Shown here in pieces: positions 23,831 to 33,006 of a stretch of 64,000 nucleotides of DNA. This DNA comes from Methylopila sp. 73B (GTDB taxonomy: Bacteria; Pseudomonadota; Alphaproteobacteria; Rhizobiales; Methylopilaceae). How positions within the stretch are numbered: position 1 is the stretch's first letter; each line of letters begins with the position of its first letter. A program made the position numbers and the translations under genes. The notes beneath the pieces are model-generated. The model made no database searches. It had not been told where the DNA came from and saw only the letters and a program-made list of their open reading frames with translations. Where the stretch lies: assembly GCF_000526315.1 (NCBI RefSeq), contig NZ_JAFV01000001.1, positions 4,196,001 through 4,260,000 of the forward strand. The letters are read 5' to 3'.

Positions 23831-23852
23831 ATCTAGATGTATTGTCTAGATA
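23831..23852. promoter_or_regulatory. Paired TCTAGA-core sites between the 121-residue gene and the response regulator
   Basis: ATCTAGATG at 23831-23839 and GTCTAGATA at 23844-23852, in an AT-rich island. The spacer 23756-24173 (418 bp) has no convincing gene. A further GCTAGAC occurs at 24131-24137, about 40 bp before the response regulator start. The sites could serve the leftward hypothetical gene, the rightward regulator operon, or both. Confidence 0.55.
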
Positions 23853-24173
23853 TTTGTCGAGGCTAACGCCGCGTCGATCCAGCCGTCAAGCTGTCGTCTT
23901 CGCGTCGAGCGCAGAAGGCGACGAGCCTCCGAGCGACGCGGAGTCCGTTGAGTTTCGCGGCCGCGTGAGGTCTCGCGCGGCGCTTGTCGCCGTTCGCGAT
24001 GACCAAGCCCTGTGCCGTCGGTTGGCCCAAAGCAGCGGTGGAGCGGCTTTGCTGTCCTCTTGGAAAGGTGCGGCAATCGTGACAGAAGGTTTGGATGGCC
24101 GGGCGGCGCGCGCGTCGAAGCAGCGTCAGCGCTAGACGCAACGCAGCGCCGAGAGAAACGATCGCGTGAAGGC

Positions 24174-24878
24174 ATGAAGGTTCTCATCGCCGACGACCAC
24201 TGGGTGGTTCGACAGTCGTTGAAGCAGGTCATGCGGCGCCTGCATCAGGCGCTCGAGACCTACGAGGCCGAAACGTTCGACGAGGCGGCCGCCATGCTGG
24301 TCGAGCACGACGACATCGATCTGATGCTGGTCGACCTCGTGATGCCCGGCTTCGACGCCTTCGACGGACTGAGGCGGCTGCGCGCGAGTTTCCCCGACGT
24401 CCCCGTAGTGGTCGTGTCGGTCCACGAGGACGTGGACCACGTCCTGCGGTCGGTCGAACAGGGCGTGATCGGCTACATTCCCAAATCGTCCGGCGGCCCG
24501 GAGATCGAGCGCGCGCTCGAACGGGTGCTCGCGGGCGAGGTCAGTTTCCCCCGCCGGATCATCGAGCGCTCGGCCTCCGCACAGCCGCCGGCGGCGCCGC
24601 GGGCTCCGGCCTCGGCCGAGGCGACGAAGGCCGTGGCGGCCGCGATCGATCCCGAGCGCGATCTCGACGCCCTCACCGCCCGCGAGCGGGGCGTTCTCAG
24701 CCTGCTCGGGCGCGGCTATTCGGTGAAGCGGATCGCCGAGGAGCTGGAGCTCAGCAGCCAGACCGTCCGCGTCCATCTCGGCAACGCCATGCGGAAGCTG
24801 AACATCCGCGATCGTTCCGCCGCGGTGCACTACGCCATCAGCCGGTTCGGCGCCGCGGCGACCGCAGGACGTGGCTGA
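24174..24878 (+). CDS. NarL/LuxR-family response regulator
   Basis: A 234-residue response regulator. The receiver domain 1-120 has the acidic pocket ADDH (residues 6-9), phosphoacceptor Asp54 (LMLVDLVMPG) and the conserved lysine in YIPKSSG. After an Ala/Pro linker comes a LuxR-type HTH about 165-225 (LTARERGVLSLLGRGYSVKRIAEELELSSQTVRVHLGNAMRKL). Its 3' end overlaps the histidine kinase start by 8 bp. It faces the DMF genes and is the best candidate to bind the TCTAGA-core sites; NarL-family proteins bind short palindromic half sites as dimers. That target is inferred. Confidence 0.9.
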   Translation: MKVLIADDHWVVRQSLKQVMRRLHQALETYEAETFDEAAAMLVEHDDIDLMLVDLVMPGFDAFDGLRRLRASFPDVPVVVVSVHEDVDHVLRSVEQGVIGYIPKSSGGPEIERALERVLAGEVSFPRRIIERSASAQPPAAPRAPASAEATKAVAAAIDPERDLDALTARERGVLSLLGRGYSVKRIAEELELSSQTVRVHLGNAMRKLNIRDRSAAVHYAISRFGAAATAGRG

Positions 24879-26421
24879 TACCGACCGCGCCGCGGGCGCG
24901 GACGATCGGCTGGCCGCCATCTGGGCCGGCCTCGACGTCGCGCCCAACGGCATCCTGGTCTGGGGCGAGGATCGCCGCCTGCTCTACGTCAACGACCGGT
25001 TCCGCAAGACCTGCGATCTCCCGGCGTCGGTCGGGATGACCTACGACGCCTTCGTTTCCGCCATGGCGCGCTCGCACGAGTGCTTCCTGCCGTGCGAGCC
25101 GGACGCGTGGGAGCGCGAGGAGATCGCCGACTTCGGCGTCGAGAAGCAGCGCGACTATCTGTTCGCGACCGGCGCGGTGATGCAGGTGACCCATGCGGCC
25201 TCCCGCGTCGGCGGGATGACGGTGACCTTCACCGACGTGACCGCGATCAAGCGCAACGAAACGGCGCTGCAGCTCGCCAAGGAGGCGGCGGAGGCCACCG
25301 ACGAGGCGAAGTCGCGCTTCCTGCGGGCCGCGAACCACGACCTCCGCCAGCCGCTCGCATCGCTCAAGATCCTGATCTACAACTGCATTCGCGAGCCGGT
25401 CGAGGAGCATCGCTCCGACATGCTGCACGCCATGGGCGTGGCCGTCTCGATCATGGAGGATCTGCTCGGCGCGCTGCTGCAGATCGGGCAGCTCGACGCC
25501 GGCCGCATCCAGCCGCGGATCACCTCGTTCCAGCTGTCGCAGCTGTTCGAGCGCCTCGACATCCAGTTCCGCCATCAGGCGGAGGAGAAGGCGTTGCGGC
25601 TGAAGTTCGTCGCCCCGCGGGGCACGATCGCGACCGACCGCGCGCTGCTGGAGCGGATCCTCAGCAATTTCGTCGCCAACGCGATCCGCTTCACCGAGGT
25701 CGGCGGCGTCGTGGTCGGATGCCGCCGCGAGGGAAAGAACCTCCGCATCGAGGTCGTCGACACCGGCCGGGGCGTGCGGCCGCAGGACCGCGAGCGGGTC
25801 TTCGACGAGTTCTACCGCGCGACCGAAGAGCGGCGGATGCAGAAGAACGGCCTCGGCCTCGGCCTCAACATCGTCAAGCGGCTGGCCGAGCTGCTCGAGC
25901 ACCCCGTCCGCCTGCGCTCGGAGGTCGGCAAGGGCTCGATCTTCTCGGTCACCGTGCCGCTCGGGAACATCTGGCACAGCGAGGCCGGCCGGGAGGTGGA
26001 GATCAGCGAGGCGGTCGCGGGCGAGTTCGTCGGCACGCCGGTCATCCTGGTCGAGGACGACGACATTTTGCGCGAGACCATGACCCAGCTGCTGCGCCGC
26101 TGGGGGATCGACGTGCATGCGGCGGCCGACGAAAGCGAAGCCATCCGCCTGGTGGAAGGCGGCGTCGTGCCCCAGCTGATCGTGGCGGACTACAACCTGA
26201 AGACGCGGACGGGCGTGGACGTGGTCGAAGGCGTGCGGCAGGCGATCGGCGCCGCGACGCCCGCGATGATCGTCACCGCGGACGCGGAGCCGCGAGTGCT
26301 CGAAGGCATCCGCGCCGCGGGTCTTCCGGTGCTTGTGAAGCCGGTCAGCCCTCCGCGGCTGCGGGTTCTGATGCACAACCTGCTTTTTGAACCTAGTCTC
26401 ACGAAATTGTCCGGCCGCTGA
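24871..26421 (+). CDS. Soluble hybrid histidine kinase (PAS-HisKA-HATPase-REC)
   Basis: A 516-residue kinase with no transmembrane segment. Order: a PAS domain about 20-125 (GILVWGEDRRLLYVNDRF), HisKA with His156 (RAANHDLRQPLASL), HATPase about 240-370 with N box (SNFVANAIRF) and G boxes (DTGRGVRP, GLGLGLNIVKRL), and a C-terminal receiver about 393-510 with phosphoacceptor Asp in LIVADYNLKTR. The GTG start overlaps the response regulator. Because it is cytosolic, its signal is probably internal, and the cytosolic amide-binding-type protein encoded next is the obvious candidate partner. Confidence 0.9.
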   Translation: MADTDRAAGADDRLAAIWAGLDVAPNGILVWGEDRRLLYVNDRFRKTCDLPASVGMTYDAFVSAMARSHECFLPCEPDAWEREEIADFGVEKQRDYLFATGAVMQVTHAASRVGGMTVTFTDVTAIKRNETALQLAKEAAEATDEAKSRFLRAANHDLRQPLASLKILIYNCIREPVEEHRSDMLHAMGVAVSIMEDLLGALLQIGQLDAGRIQPRITSFQLSQLFERLDIQFRHQAEEKALRLKFVAPRGTIATDRALLERILSNFVANAIRFTEVGGVVVGCRREGKNLRIEVVDTGRGVRPQDRERVFDEFYRATEERRMQKNGLGLGLNIVKRLAELLEHPVRLRSEVGKGSIFSVTVPLGNIWHSEAGREVEISEAVAGEFVGTPVILVEDDDILRETMTQLLRRWGIDVHAAADESEAIRLVEGGVVPQLIVADYNLKTRTGVDVVEGVRQAIGAATPAMIVTADAEPRVLEGIRAAGLPVLVKPVSPPRLRVLMHNLLFEPSLTKLSGR

Positions 26422-26447
26422 GCGCGCGGCCCGAGGGAACGCAGAGC

Positions 26448-27722
26448 GTGGCCGCCAGCCAAGACGTCGTGCCGATCGGCAGCATGATCCCGCTCACGGG
26501 GCCTTCAGCCGCCGACGGCGCGGAATTCCGCAAAGGCATGATCCTCGCGGTCGAGGAGCTGAACGCGCGCGGCGGGCTGCTGGGGCGGCCGATACGGCCG
26601 ATCTTCGCCGACACCTGCCGCCAGACCGCGGAGGAGGTCGTCGGCGCGGCCCGCTGGCTGATCGAGAAGCATCAGGTCCACGCCATCGTCAACGGCTACA
26701 ACATCGGGCCGCAGAACTCGGAATACGAGCCGATCGCGGACGCCGGCATCATCTACGTCCACGCCAACACGCTGCTGCAGCACCACGACACGGTGATGAG
26801 CGACCCCGAGCGCTACTTCGGCTGCTTCATGGCGGACCCGGCGGACTACTGGTACGGGCCGGGCTTCATCAAGTTCATCTCCTGGCTCCGGGATTCCGGC
26901 CAGTGGACCCCGAACTCGGACAGGCTCGCGATCATCTCGGGCTCGAAGCCCTACAGCATCGTCATCGCCAACGCGATGGCGGCCGCCGCCGCCGACTTCG
27001 GCTGGCGTCTCTGCTTCGGGCCGAAGATCGTCCAGACGCCGACCAGCCAGTGGCGCGACGTGCTGGACGAGGTGCGCGCCACCAACCCGGCCGTCATCGC
27101 CAACACCCACTTCTACGCCGGCGACCTCGCGCATTTTCAGCGCCAGTTCAGCGAGAAGCCGATGGACTGCATCGTCTACCTGCAATACGGCGCGATGCAT
27201 CGCACCTTCACCGACATCGCCCAGGAGGCGGCGGTCGGCGTCATCGTCTCCTCGGTCATCGGCCTGCTACGCGACGATATGGGGAAGCGCTTCGAGGCGC
27301 GCTACAACGCCCGCTTCGGCGAAGGCTCGACCGCGACGATCGGCTGCCAGTCCTACAGCAACATGCACCACTACGCCGTCGCCGCCGCCATGGCCGGCGG
27401 CTCGGGCCCGCCCGGCGACTTCGAGCAGAACCGCAAGGTCGCCTTCGCGCTGAAGGGCATGATCTACCGCAGCGTCCACGGCACGATCCGCTACCACCCC
27501 GACTGGCAGGCCGTGGTGCCGTACCCCGTCGTGACGCACGATCCGTCGCTCGGGATGCCGCACATTTTCTACCAGATCCAGGACTTCCGGAAGCCGCTCT
27601 CGATGATCGCGCCGGAGCCCTACAACACCGAGCGCTTCGTCTATCCGCCCTGGATGAGCGGGCGAGGGACGGCGGTTCGCCCGGCGGCGCCGGGCAATCC
27701 GCGGGGGCTTACGGGGCTGTAG
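26448..27722 (+). CDS. Amide/urea-binding-type protein without signal peptide
   Basis: A 424-residue type I periplasmic-binding-protein fold (IGSMIPLTGPSAADGAEFRKGMILAVEELNARGG) related to AmiC, UrtA and FmdD. It has no signal peptide: residues 1-12 are polar and binding-domain strands begin at once. That points to a cytosolic ligand sensor, like AmiC, rather than a transporter component. It follows the histidine kinase by 26 bp with a GTG start and a GAGGG upstream. I infer that it reports intracellular amide to the kinase. The C-terminal 25 residues are Pro/Gly-rich and dispensable-looking. Confidence 0.8.
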   Translation: MAASQDVVPIGSMIPLTGPSAADGAEFRKGMILAVEELNARGGLLGRPIRPIFADTCRQTAEEVVGAARWLIEKHQVHAIVNGYNIGPQNSEYEPIADAGIIYVHANTLLQHHDTVMSDPERYFGCFMADPADYWYGPGFIKFISWLRDSGQWTPNSDRLAIISGSKPYSIVIANAMAAAAADFGWRLCFGPKIVQTPTSQWRDVLDEVRATNPAVIANTHFYAGDLAHFQRQFSEKPMDCIVYLQYGAMHRTFTDIAQEAAVGVIVSSVIGLLRDDMGKRFEARYNARFGEGSTATIGCQSYSNMHHYAVAAAMAGGSGPPGDFEQNRKVAFALKGMIYRSVHGTIRYHPDWQAVVPYPVVTHDPSLGMPHIFYQIQDFRKPLSMIAPEPYNTERFVYPPWMSGRGTAVRPAAPGNPRGLTGL

Positions 27723-27881
27723 GCCGCAAAGGCTTGAAGCCGGCGCGGTTTCGGGCGTTAATCGGCTCAAGGCGGCGCGACAGGATGGTCGCGGCGCGTC
27801 TCCGGCAAAGGCGCCGGGCGGCAGGCGTCTCGACGACCCGCCGCGCATCCCGCGCTTTTCCCAGACATTCCGGAGACCGCC

Positions 27882-28721
27882 ATGGCTGCAACGCCGGCGT
27901 CGGGCCGCCTGTCCGCCCACGAGATCCACGACGAGCCGTTCTATCGCCCGGTCGGCGACGAGATCGAAATCTTCGCCGCGGCCTACGCCAGCCGCCTGCC
28001 CGTCATGCTCAAGGGACCGACCGGCTGCGGCAAGACCCGCTTCGTCGAGCACATGGCGTGGCGCCTGAAGCGGCCGCTGGTCACCGTCGCCGCGCATGAG
28101 GACCTGACCGCGGCGGACCTCGCCGGCCGCTTCCTGCTCGCGCCCGAGGGCACGGTCTGGCACGACGGCCCGCTCACCATGGCGGTGCGCGAAGGCGCGA
28201 TCTGCTACCTCGACGAGATCGTGGAGGCGCGGCAGGACACGACCGTCGTCATCCACCCGCTGACCGACGCGCGCCGGGCGCTGCCGTTGGAGAAGAAGGG
28301 CGAGCTGGTTCAGGCGCACCCCGATTTCCAGCTCACGATCTCCTACAACCCCGGTTACCAGAGCGCGGTGAAGGACCTCAAGGAGTCCACCAAGCAGCGC
28401 TTCGTGGCGATCGAGTTCGACTACCCGGAGGCCGGGATCGAGGCCGAGATCGTCGCGCGGGAGGCCGGCGTTTCCGTCGATCTCGCCGGGACGCTGGTCG
28501 ATGTCGGCTTGCGCTCCCGCAACCTGCGGGGCCACGGCCTGGCCGAGGGCGCCTCGACCCGCATGCTGATCCACGCCGCGGTGCTCGCCCGCGGCGGCGC
28601 CTCGCTCGAGGCCGCGGTGCGCTCCGCGATCCTGCTGCCGATCACCGACGAGCGGGATGTTCGGGACGCGCTCGGCGCCGCGATCGCGGCCGGGCTGCCC
28701 GCAGCCGCGCGCCCGCGGTGA
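27882..28721 (+). CDS. MoxR-family AAA+ ATPase (CbbQ/NirQ/NorQ type)
   Basis: A 279-residue AAA+ protein. Walker A is GPTGCGKT at residues 45-52, Walker B is [14 protein letters not shown] near 107-120, and the sensor region is [11 protein letters not shown] near 147. It is most like CbbQ/NorQ, which with VWA partners remodel and activate metalloenzymes (Rubisco, nitric oxide reductase). The stop overlaps the start of the VWA gene (GTGA), so the pair is coupled. It sits between the amide sensor genes and urease. A client in this island (DMFase iron enzyme, or urease) is a hypothesis. Confidence 0.88.
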   Translation: MAATPASGRLSAHEIHDEPFYRPVGDEIEIFAAAYASRLPVMLKGPTGCGKTRFVEHMAWRLKRPLVTVAAHEDLTAADLAGRFLLAPEGTVWHDGPLTMAVREGAICYLDEIVEARQDTTVVIHPLTDARRALPLEKKGELVQAHPDFQLTISYNPGYQSAVKDLKESTKQRFVAIEFDYPEAGIEAEIVAREAGVSVDLAGTLVDVGLRSRNLRGHGLAEGASTRMLIHAAVLARGGASLEAAVRSAILLPITDERDVRDALGAAIAAGLPAAARPR

Positions 28722-31003
28722 GCGTGGACGCCGTGCTCGACGCCAGCCCGCAGGCGTTGGCGCGCCGGGACGTCGCGCGCCTGCTGCTCGGCCGCGAGGA
28801 CGTGGGCCCGACGCTCGCCCAGACGCTGCGACGGCTCGACGCCGTCTGGTCGGAGGCCGAGGTCGAGCTCTGGGCGGGCGGCGTCCTTACCCTGCTGCAC
28901 GCCAACGCGGGCGCTCGCTGCCTCCGCGCTTTTGCCCGCGCGACGGACGCCCTGGCCGGCCGGCAGGACGCCGCAGCGCTCGCGCGTGACGCTGCAAGCG
29001 CCGCTGAGGTCGCGCGCCATGGCGGGTCGCAGGCGGGGCGGGCGACGCTCGACGCGCTGCCCGCCGCAGCGCTCAAGCTCCCGGGATGGCATGAGCGCGC
29101 CAAGTGGTGGGCCGGCCTCGCGCGTCTCGCGCGGGAAGCCCCGGACTGTCTCGCGCCCGTCTGCGAGCGCTCGTCCGCGTTGCTTGGCCACGGTGACGGC
29201 GCCGCCTTCGAGAGTTTCGTGGCGGCGGGCCTGAAGGCCTGCGGCGTGGACCGGGAGAAGCGCCGCGCGTTCTTCACGCTGCAGGACCCGGAAGCCCGCG
29301 CCCTGCTGGAGCGGGCCGCGGGCGCCGTCGCTTTCCAGGACGTCGAACGCCGCCTGAAGCTGTTCGGACGCGCGCTCTGGGGCCAGGCCCCGCGGCTCGC
29401 CGCGCTGCAGGGCGCGGGCGTCTCCGCCGCGCCGCAGCGCGCGTCGATCGTCGGCGATCTCGTGCGCCTGCCCGCGGTCTACCGCGGCGTCACCGGCGCG
29501 CGCGCCGAGCCGCTCTACCGGGCGGCGCTCGCCCACGCCCTGGCGCACCAGGCGTTCAGCCGGCGCCAGCGGGCGGAAAAGCTGAAGCCGCTGCAGATCG
29601 CGCTGGTCGGCCTCGTCGAGGACGCCCGCGTGGAGGCGCTCGCGCTCAAGAGGCATCCCGGCCTCAAGGCGCTCTGGTCGCCGTGGCACATGGCGCAGCC
29701 CGGCGACGCCATGACGGCCGCGTTCCTGATGGCGCGGCTCGCGCGGGCGCTGTTCGACCCGGATTACCAGGACGACGACGGCTTCGTGGAGAAGGGGAGG
29801 CGGCTGTTCGCGGAGGCCGCCGGCCGGCTCGACGACCCGACCGCGGCGCGCGCCATCGGCGGCCTGCTCGGCCACGACCTCGGCCAGATGCGGCTGCGGT
29901 TCGACCCCAAGATCTACGTGCCCGAACCGCTCTACCGCGACGACAACCTGGGCCTCTGGACCTTCGACGACGAGCCCGACCAGCAGGCCGACGAGATCGA
30001 GCAGGCGGTCGACGCGGCGCGGCTGACGCCGCAGGAGGCCGACGAGGGCCGCGAGGGCGACGAGCCGCCGAAGCCCGAGGCGGGCCGCGCCCGCGAGGCG
30101 CCGGCCGACGACCGCGGCGTCGCGATCGCGACCTATCCCGAGTGGGACCGGGCGGCTGGCGTCGAGCGGCCGGACTGGACCACGGTGCGCCTCGTGGCGG
30201 CGGCTGTCGGCGACGCCCGCGCGCTGGAGGACAGGCTCGACCGCCTCGGCGGTTTTCGCGACAGGATCGCGAGGCTCGTGCGGGGCGCGCGCGTGGGGAA
30301 GGCAGCGCGGCTGAAGCGTCAGCCGGAAGGCTTCGACCTCGATCTCGACGCCGCGGTCGGCGCGGCGATCGCGCTGCGCACCGGCGACCTGCCCGACGAC
30401 CGCATCCACCGCGCCTCCGGCCGCCGCGCCCGCGACGTGGCGACCGTCGTGCTGGTGGACGTCTCGGAATCCACCCGCGACCGCGTCGGCGGCGGCACGG
30501 TGCTCGGCATCGAGAAGCTCGCGGTGGCGGCGCTCGGCCACGCCATGGAGACGGCCGGCGACGTCTTCGCGGTGCGCGCCTTCGCCTCCTGCGGGCGGGA
30601 GGAGGTGCGGCTGACGGAGGTGAAGAACTTCGACGGCCGCATGGACGCCGCCGCCATGGCGCGGCTGGCGGGGCTCGAGCCCGGCCTTTCGACGCGCCTC
30701 GGCGCCGCGCTCCGGCATGTGGGCGCGGAGCTGGAGGACGTCCGCTCGCACCGCAAGCTCGTCATCGCGCTGACCGACGGCGAACCCTCCGACATCGACG
30801 TGACGGACCCGCTTGACCTGGTGGAGGACGCCCGCCGCGCCGCGCTCTCCCTCAGGCGGCGCGGCGTCGACGTGTTCGGCGTGACGCTCGGGCCGCTGGC
30901 GGCGACCGACGTGTTCGGCCGGGCGAACACCATGCCCGCGCGACGGCTCGACGACCTGCCTGCGCGGCTGTCGGAGCTGTATTTCCGGCTGGCGCGGCTG
31001 TGA
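28718..31003 (+). CDS. NorD/CbbO-like VWA-domain protein, partner of the MoxR ATPase
   Basis: A 761-residue protein. The N-terminal 550 residues are helical and variable, with an acidic segment about 410-460 ([17 protein letters not shown]). The C-terminal von Willebrand A domain has an intact MIDAS motif D581-x-S583-x-S585 ([11 protein letters not shown]), with a downstream Thr and Asp in STRLGAALR and [11 protein letters not shown]. The GTG start overlaps the ATPase stop. NorD and CbbO link an AAA+ motor to its client through the MIDAS. The long N-terminal region should hold client specificity, and it is not close to any sequence I can name. Confidence 0.85.
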   Translation: MSVDAVLDASPQALARRDVARLLLGREDVGPTLAQTLRRLDAVWSEAEVELWAGGVLTLLHANAGARCLRAFARATDALAGRQDAAALARDAASAAEVARHGGSQAGRATLDALPAAALKLPGWHERAKWWAGLARLAREAPDCLAPVCERSSALLGHGDGAAFESFVAAGLKACGVDREKRRAFFTLQDPEARALLERAAGAVAFQDVERRLKLFGRALWGQAPRLAALQGAGVSAAPQRASIVGDLVRLPAVYRGVTGARAEPLYRAALAHALAHQAFSRRQRAEKLKPLQIALVGLVEDARVEALALKRHPGLKALWSPWHMAQPGDAMTAAFLMARLARALFDPDYQDDDGFVEKGRRLFAEAAGRLDDPTAARAIGGLLGHDLGQMRLRFDPKIYVPEPLYRDDNLGLWTFDDEPDQQADEIEQAVDAARLTPQEADEGREGDEPPKPEAGRAREAPADDRGVAIATYPEWDRAAGVERPDWTTVRLVAAAVGDARALEDRLDRLGGFRDRIARLVRGARVGKAARLKRQPEGFDLDLDAAVGAAIALRTGDLPDDRIHRASGRRARDVATVVLVDVSESTRDRVGGGTVLGIEKLAVAALGHAMETAGDVFAVRAFASCGREEVRLTEVKNFDGRMDAAAMARLAGLEPGLSTRLGAALRHVGAELEDVRSHRKLVIALTDGEPSDIDVTDPLDLVEDARRAALSLRRRGVDVFGVTLGPLAATDVFGRANTMPARRLDDLPARLSELYFRLARL

Positions 31004-31101
31004 ACAGATCGGCGTTCAAACCCTCGCTGTCATCCTCCGGCTTGACCAACGGCCGTCCAGCGCCGGATCGGGATAAGCAGGTAGTGATTTGAAACACTTA
31101 G

Positions 31102-31220
31102 CCCTCTCACCCGCCGCTTCGCGGCGACCTCTCCCCGCTGGGGAGAGGTAAGGGGTCGCGCCTTTCTTCACCTCTCCCCGGCGGGGAGAGGTCGACGTGC
31201 GAAGCACGTCGGGTGAGGGG
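31102..31220. repeat. Palindromic intergenic element, family I copy 2
   Basis: A composite palindrome in the 307-bp convergent spacer between the VWA gene and ureD. Outer arms are CTCACCCG and CGGGTGAG; inner hairpins are CCTCTCCCC/GGGGAGAGG twice, as in the element at 7535-7657. It probably also serves as a bidirectional terminator. The remaining bases of the spacer show no gene. Confidence 0.85.
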
Positions 31221-31310
31221 GGCTTGAGACCTCAAAATGCATCGCTCTATGCAAGAACGTCTGGCATGGGTGGTCCGGTCAAGCCAGACCGAGACGCGGC
31301 GTCAACCGCT

Positions 31311-32168
31311 CTACTTCCGCCGGCGCGCAGGGGCGAAGCCCAGCATCGCCGCCACGCCGACGTTGAAGAGCGTCTCGACGCCCGTTGCGATGCGTCCGCC
31401 GTTGGCCGCGAGCATCCGCACGCCGACGCCGGCGCCGTTCGGCAGCGGGCTCGCGCCCGCCCGGCAGCCGACGGACTCCAGCGCCTGTTCGAGCGCCTCC
31501 GCCGAAGGCAGCATGTCCGCAGGACCGAACAGCATCGCCGAGCCGTAGGCCCCCATGCCGTCGCCGAGCAGCGAGGCCGGCCCGATGAGGTCAGCGCCGT
31601 CGACCGTCGAGCGGTCGAGCACGAGCCGGCGCCCGTCGGGCCCATGGACCGTGACTTCCGAGGTCAGCGACCGGAACGGGCGATCCCGCCCCGCGAAATC
31701 ATGCCAGGCGACGCCGTCCGCTAGGATCGCCAGCGCGCCCTCGCCGAGGCGCAGGGTGGTCTTCGCCGCAAGCTCGGCCCCGGGAAACAGGATCAGCGGA
31801 TCCAGCGTCAGCGCCCCGAAGGCGCCGGCGCCGACCGTCATCTCGGTCGTCTGCCGCGCGCGCGCCGCGCCGGTGTCGTGCACCACGGTCGCGGCCTGGC
31901 TCGTCACATGCGCCGCGGCGCCGTCCTTCACCGTGAGCGCGAGGTCGAGCACGTCGCCGCGGTAGACGCCGCCCGAGGCCGACTGCAGGTAGAGCGTCGC
32001 GAGATCGGGCCGCGCGCGGTCGAGCGCGAAGGGCCGCGTGGTGTGAAAGGGGTAGGGGCTGACCTGCCGGATCAGCGCCGAGCGACCGCCGCCGCGGGCG
32101 AAGACCAGCTCGGCGCGGCGATGGCGCCCGGCGGCGGCCTCGCCGGAGGCGTAGTCGGCCGGCTTCAT
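31311..32168 (-). CDS. ureD: Urease accessory protein UreD (UreH)
   Basis: A 285-residue urease chaperone. It has conserved segments [29 protein letters not shown] and [16 protein letters not shown], and the C-terminal [14 protein letters not shown] region. UreD forms the UreD-UreF-UreG complex on the apo-urease. Its ATG overlaps the ureG stop (ATGA), making it the last gene of the long amidase-urease unit. The placement of ureD at the 3' end is unusual but not unknown. Confidence 0.9.
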   Translation of the reverse strand: MKPADYASGEAAAGRHRRAELVFARGGGRSALIRQVSPYPFHTTRPFALDRARPDLATLYLQSASGGVYRGDVLDLALTVKDGAAAHVTSQAATVVHDTGAARARQTTEMTVGAGAFGALTLDPLILFPGAELAAKTTLRLGEGALAILADGVAWHDFAGRDRPFRSLTSEVTVHGPDGRRLVLDRSTVDGADLIGPASLLGDGMGAYGSAMLFGPADMLPSAEALEQALESVGCRAGASPLPNGAGVGVRMLAANGGRIATGVETLFNVGVAAMLGFAPARRRK

Positions 32169-33001
32169 TCGCGGAACAGCACGGCGCGGCAGATGGCGTC
32201 GGCCAGGTCTTCCACCCCGTCGCCGGCGCGGGCGTTGGTGGCGATGACGGGATGATCGCCCCTGACAGCGCGGGCCTCCGCCAGCATGCGCTCGAGATCG
32301 ACGCCCACGTGGGGCGCGAGGTCGATCTTGTTCACGACCAGCAGGTCGCTCTTCAGCACGCCCGGCCCCTTCTTGCGGGGGATGTCGTCGCCGCCGGCGA
32401 CGTCGATCACGAAGATCCACCAGTCCACGAGGTCGAGCGAGAAGGTTGAGGCGAGGTTGTCGCCGCCGGACTCGAACACGATCAGCTCAAGGCCGGGAAA
32501 GCTCGCCTCCAGTTCGTCGCCCGCCGCCATGTTGAGCGTCGGGTCCTCGCGGATGACGGTGTGCGGGCAGGCGCCGGCCTCGACCGCGAGCACGCGCTCC
32601 GGCTCGATCAGCCCGGAGCGCCGCAGCCGCTCGGCGTCCTCCTTCGTGACGAGGTCGTTGGTGACGACCGCAAGGTTGACGTCGCGGGCGCGCAGCACCG
32701 GGATCAGCCGCTCGATCAGCGCGGTCTTGCCGGAGCCGACCGGGCCGCCGATCCCGATGCGGGCGGCGGTTGTCTTCGGCGTCGTCCCGCTGTCGGCGGA
32801 AGCAGCCGGCGCCGGTCTGCCCCCCTCCCCCTTGCGGGGGGGGGCGGGGGGTGGGGGTGGCCCCGGATGAGGCTCGAACGTGGCCGCTGCGTTACGCCCG
32901 AGCGCGGCGCTGGGTTCTGGACCACCCCCACCCTTACCCTCCCCGCAAGGGGGAGGGGGCGGAGACGTCGTGCTCCGATGGACTGCCTTGGTGTCGATCA
33001 T
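32165..33001 (-). CDS. ureG: Urease accessory GTPase UreG with repeat-derived N-terminal extension
   Basis: A SIMIBI-class GTPase that supplies GTP hydrolysis for nickel insertion into urease. The P-loop GGPVGSGKT is at residues 85-93, the nickel-binding CPH is in [13 protein letters not shown], and base recognition is in [12 protein letters not shown]. Typical UreG is about 205 residues with its P-loop near residue 10; this one has 278 because about 75 extra residues precede the domain. Residues 15-61 come from a palindromic element (32821-32959), giving low-complexity Pro/Gly sequence. GAGGTGAAGG immediately upstream of the ATG at 33001, 5 bp past ureC, supports that start, so the extension is probably translated. 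Confidence 0.85.
   Translation of the reverse strand: MIDTKAVHRSTTSPPPPPCGEGKGGGGPEPSAALGRNAAATFEPHPGPPPPPAPPRKGEGGRPAPAASADSGTTPKTTAARIGIGGPVGSGKTALIERLIPVLRARDVNLAVVTNDLVTKEDAERLRRSGLIEPERVLAVEAGACPHTVIREDPTLNMAAGDELEASFPGLELIVFESGGDNLASTFSLDLVDWWIFVIDVAGGDDIPRKKGPGVLKSDLLVVNKIDLAPHVGVDLERMLAEARAVRGDHPVIATNARAGDGVEDLADAICRAVLFRE
32821..32959. repeat. Palindromic element inserted in frame in ureG
   Basis: A 139-bp element bounded by a perfect 19-bp inverted repeat (CCCCCTCCCCCTTGCGGGG at 32821-32839 and its complement at 32941-32959), with an inner inverted pair TGGGGGTGG (32852-32860) and CCACCCCCA (32922-32930). Its inside resembles the intergenic elements in general design but the arm sequence differs. 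It sits within the 5' coding part of ureG and keeps the frame open, adding a Pro/Gly-rich stretch. Confidence 0.85.
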
Positions 33002-33006
33002 CGCCT

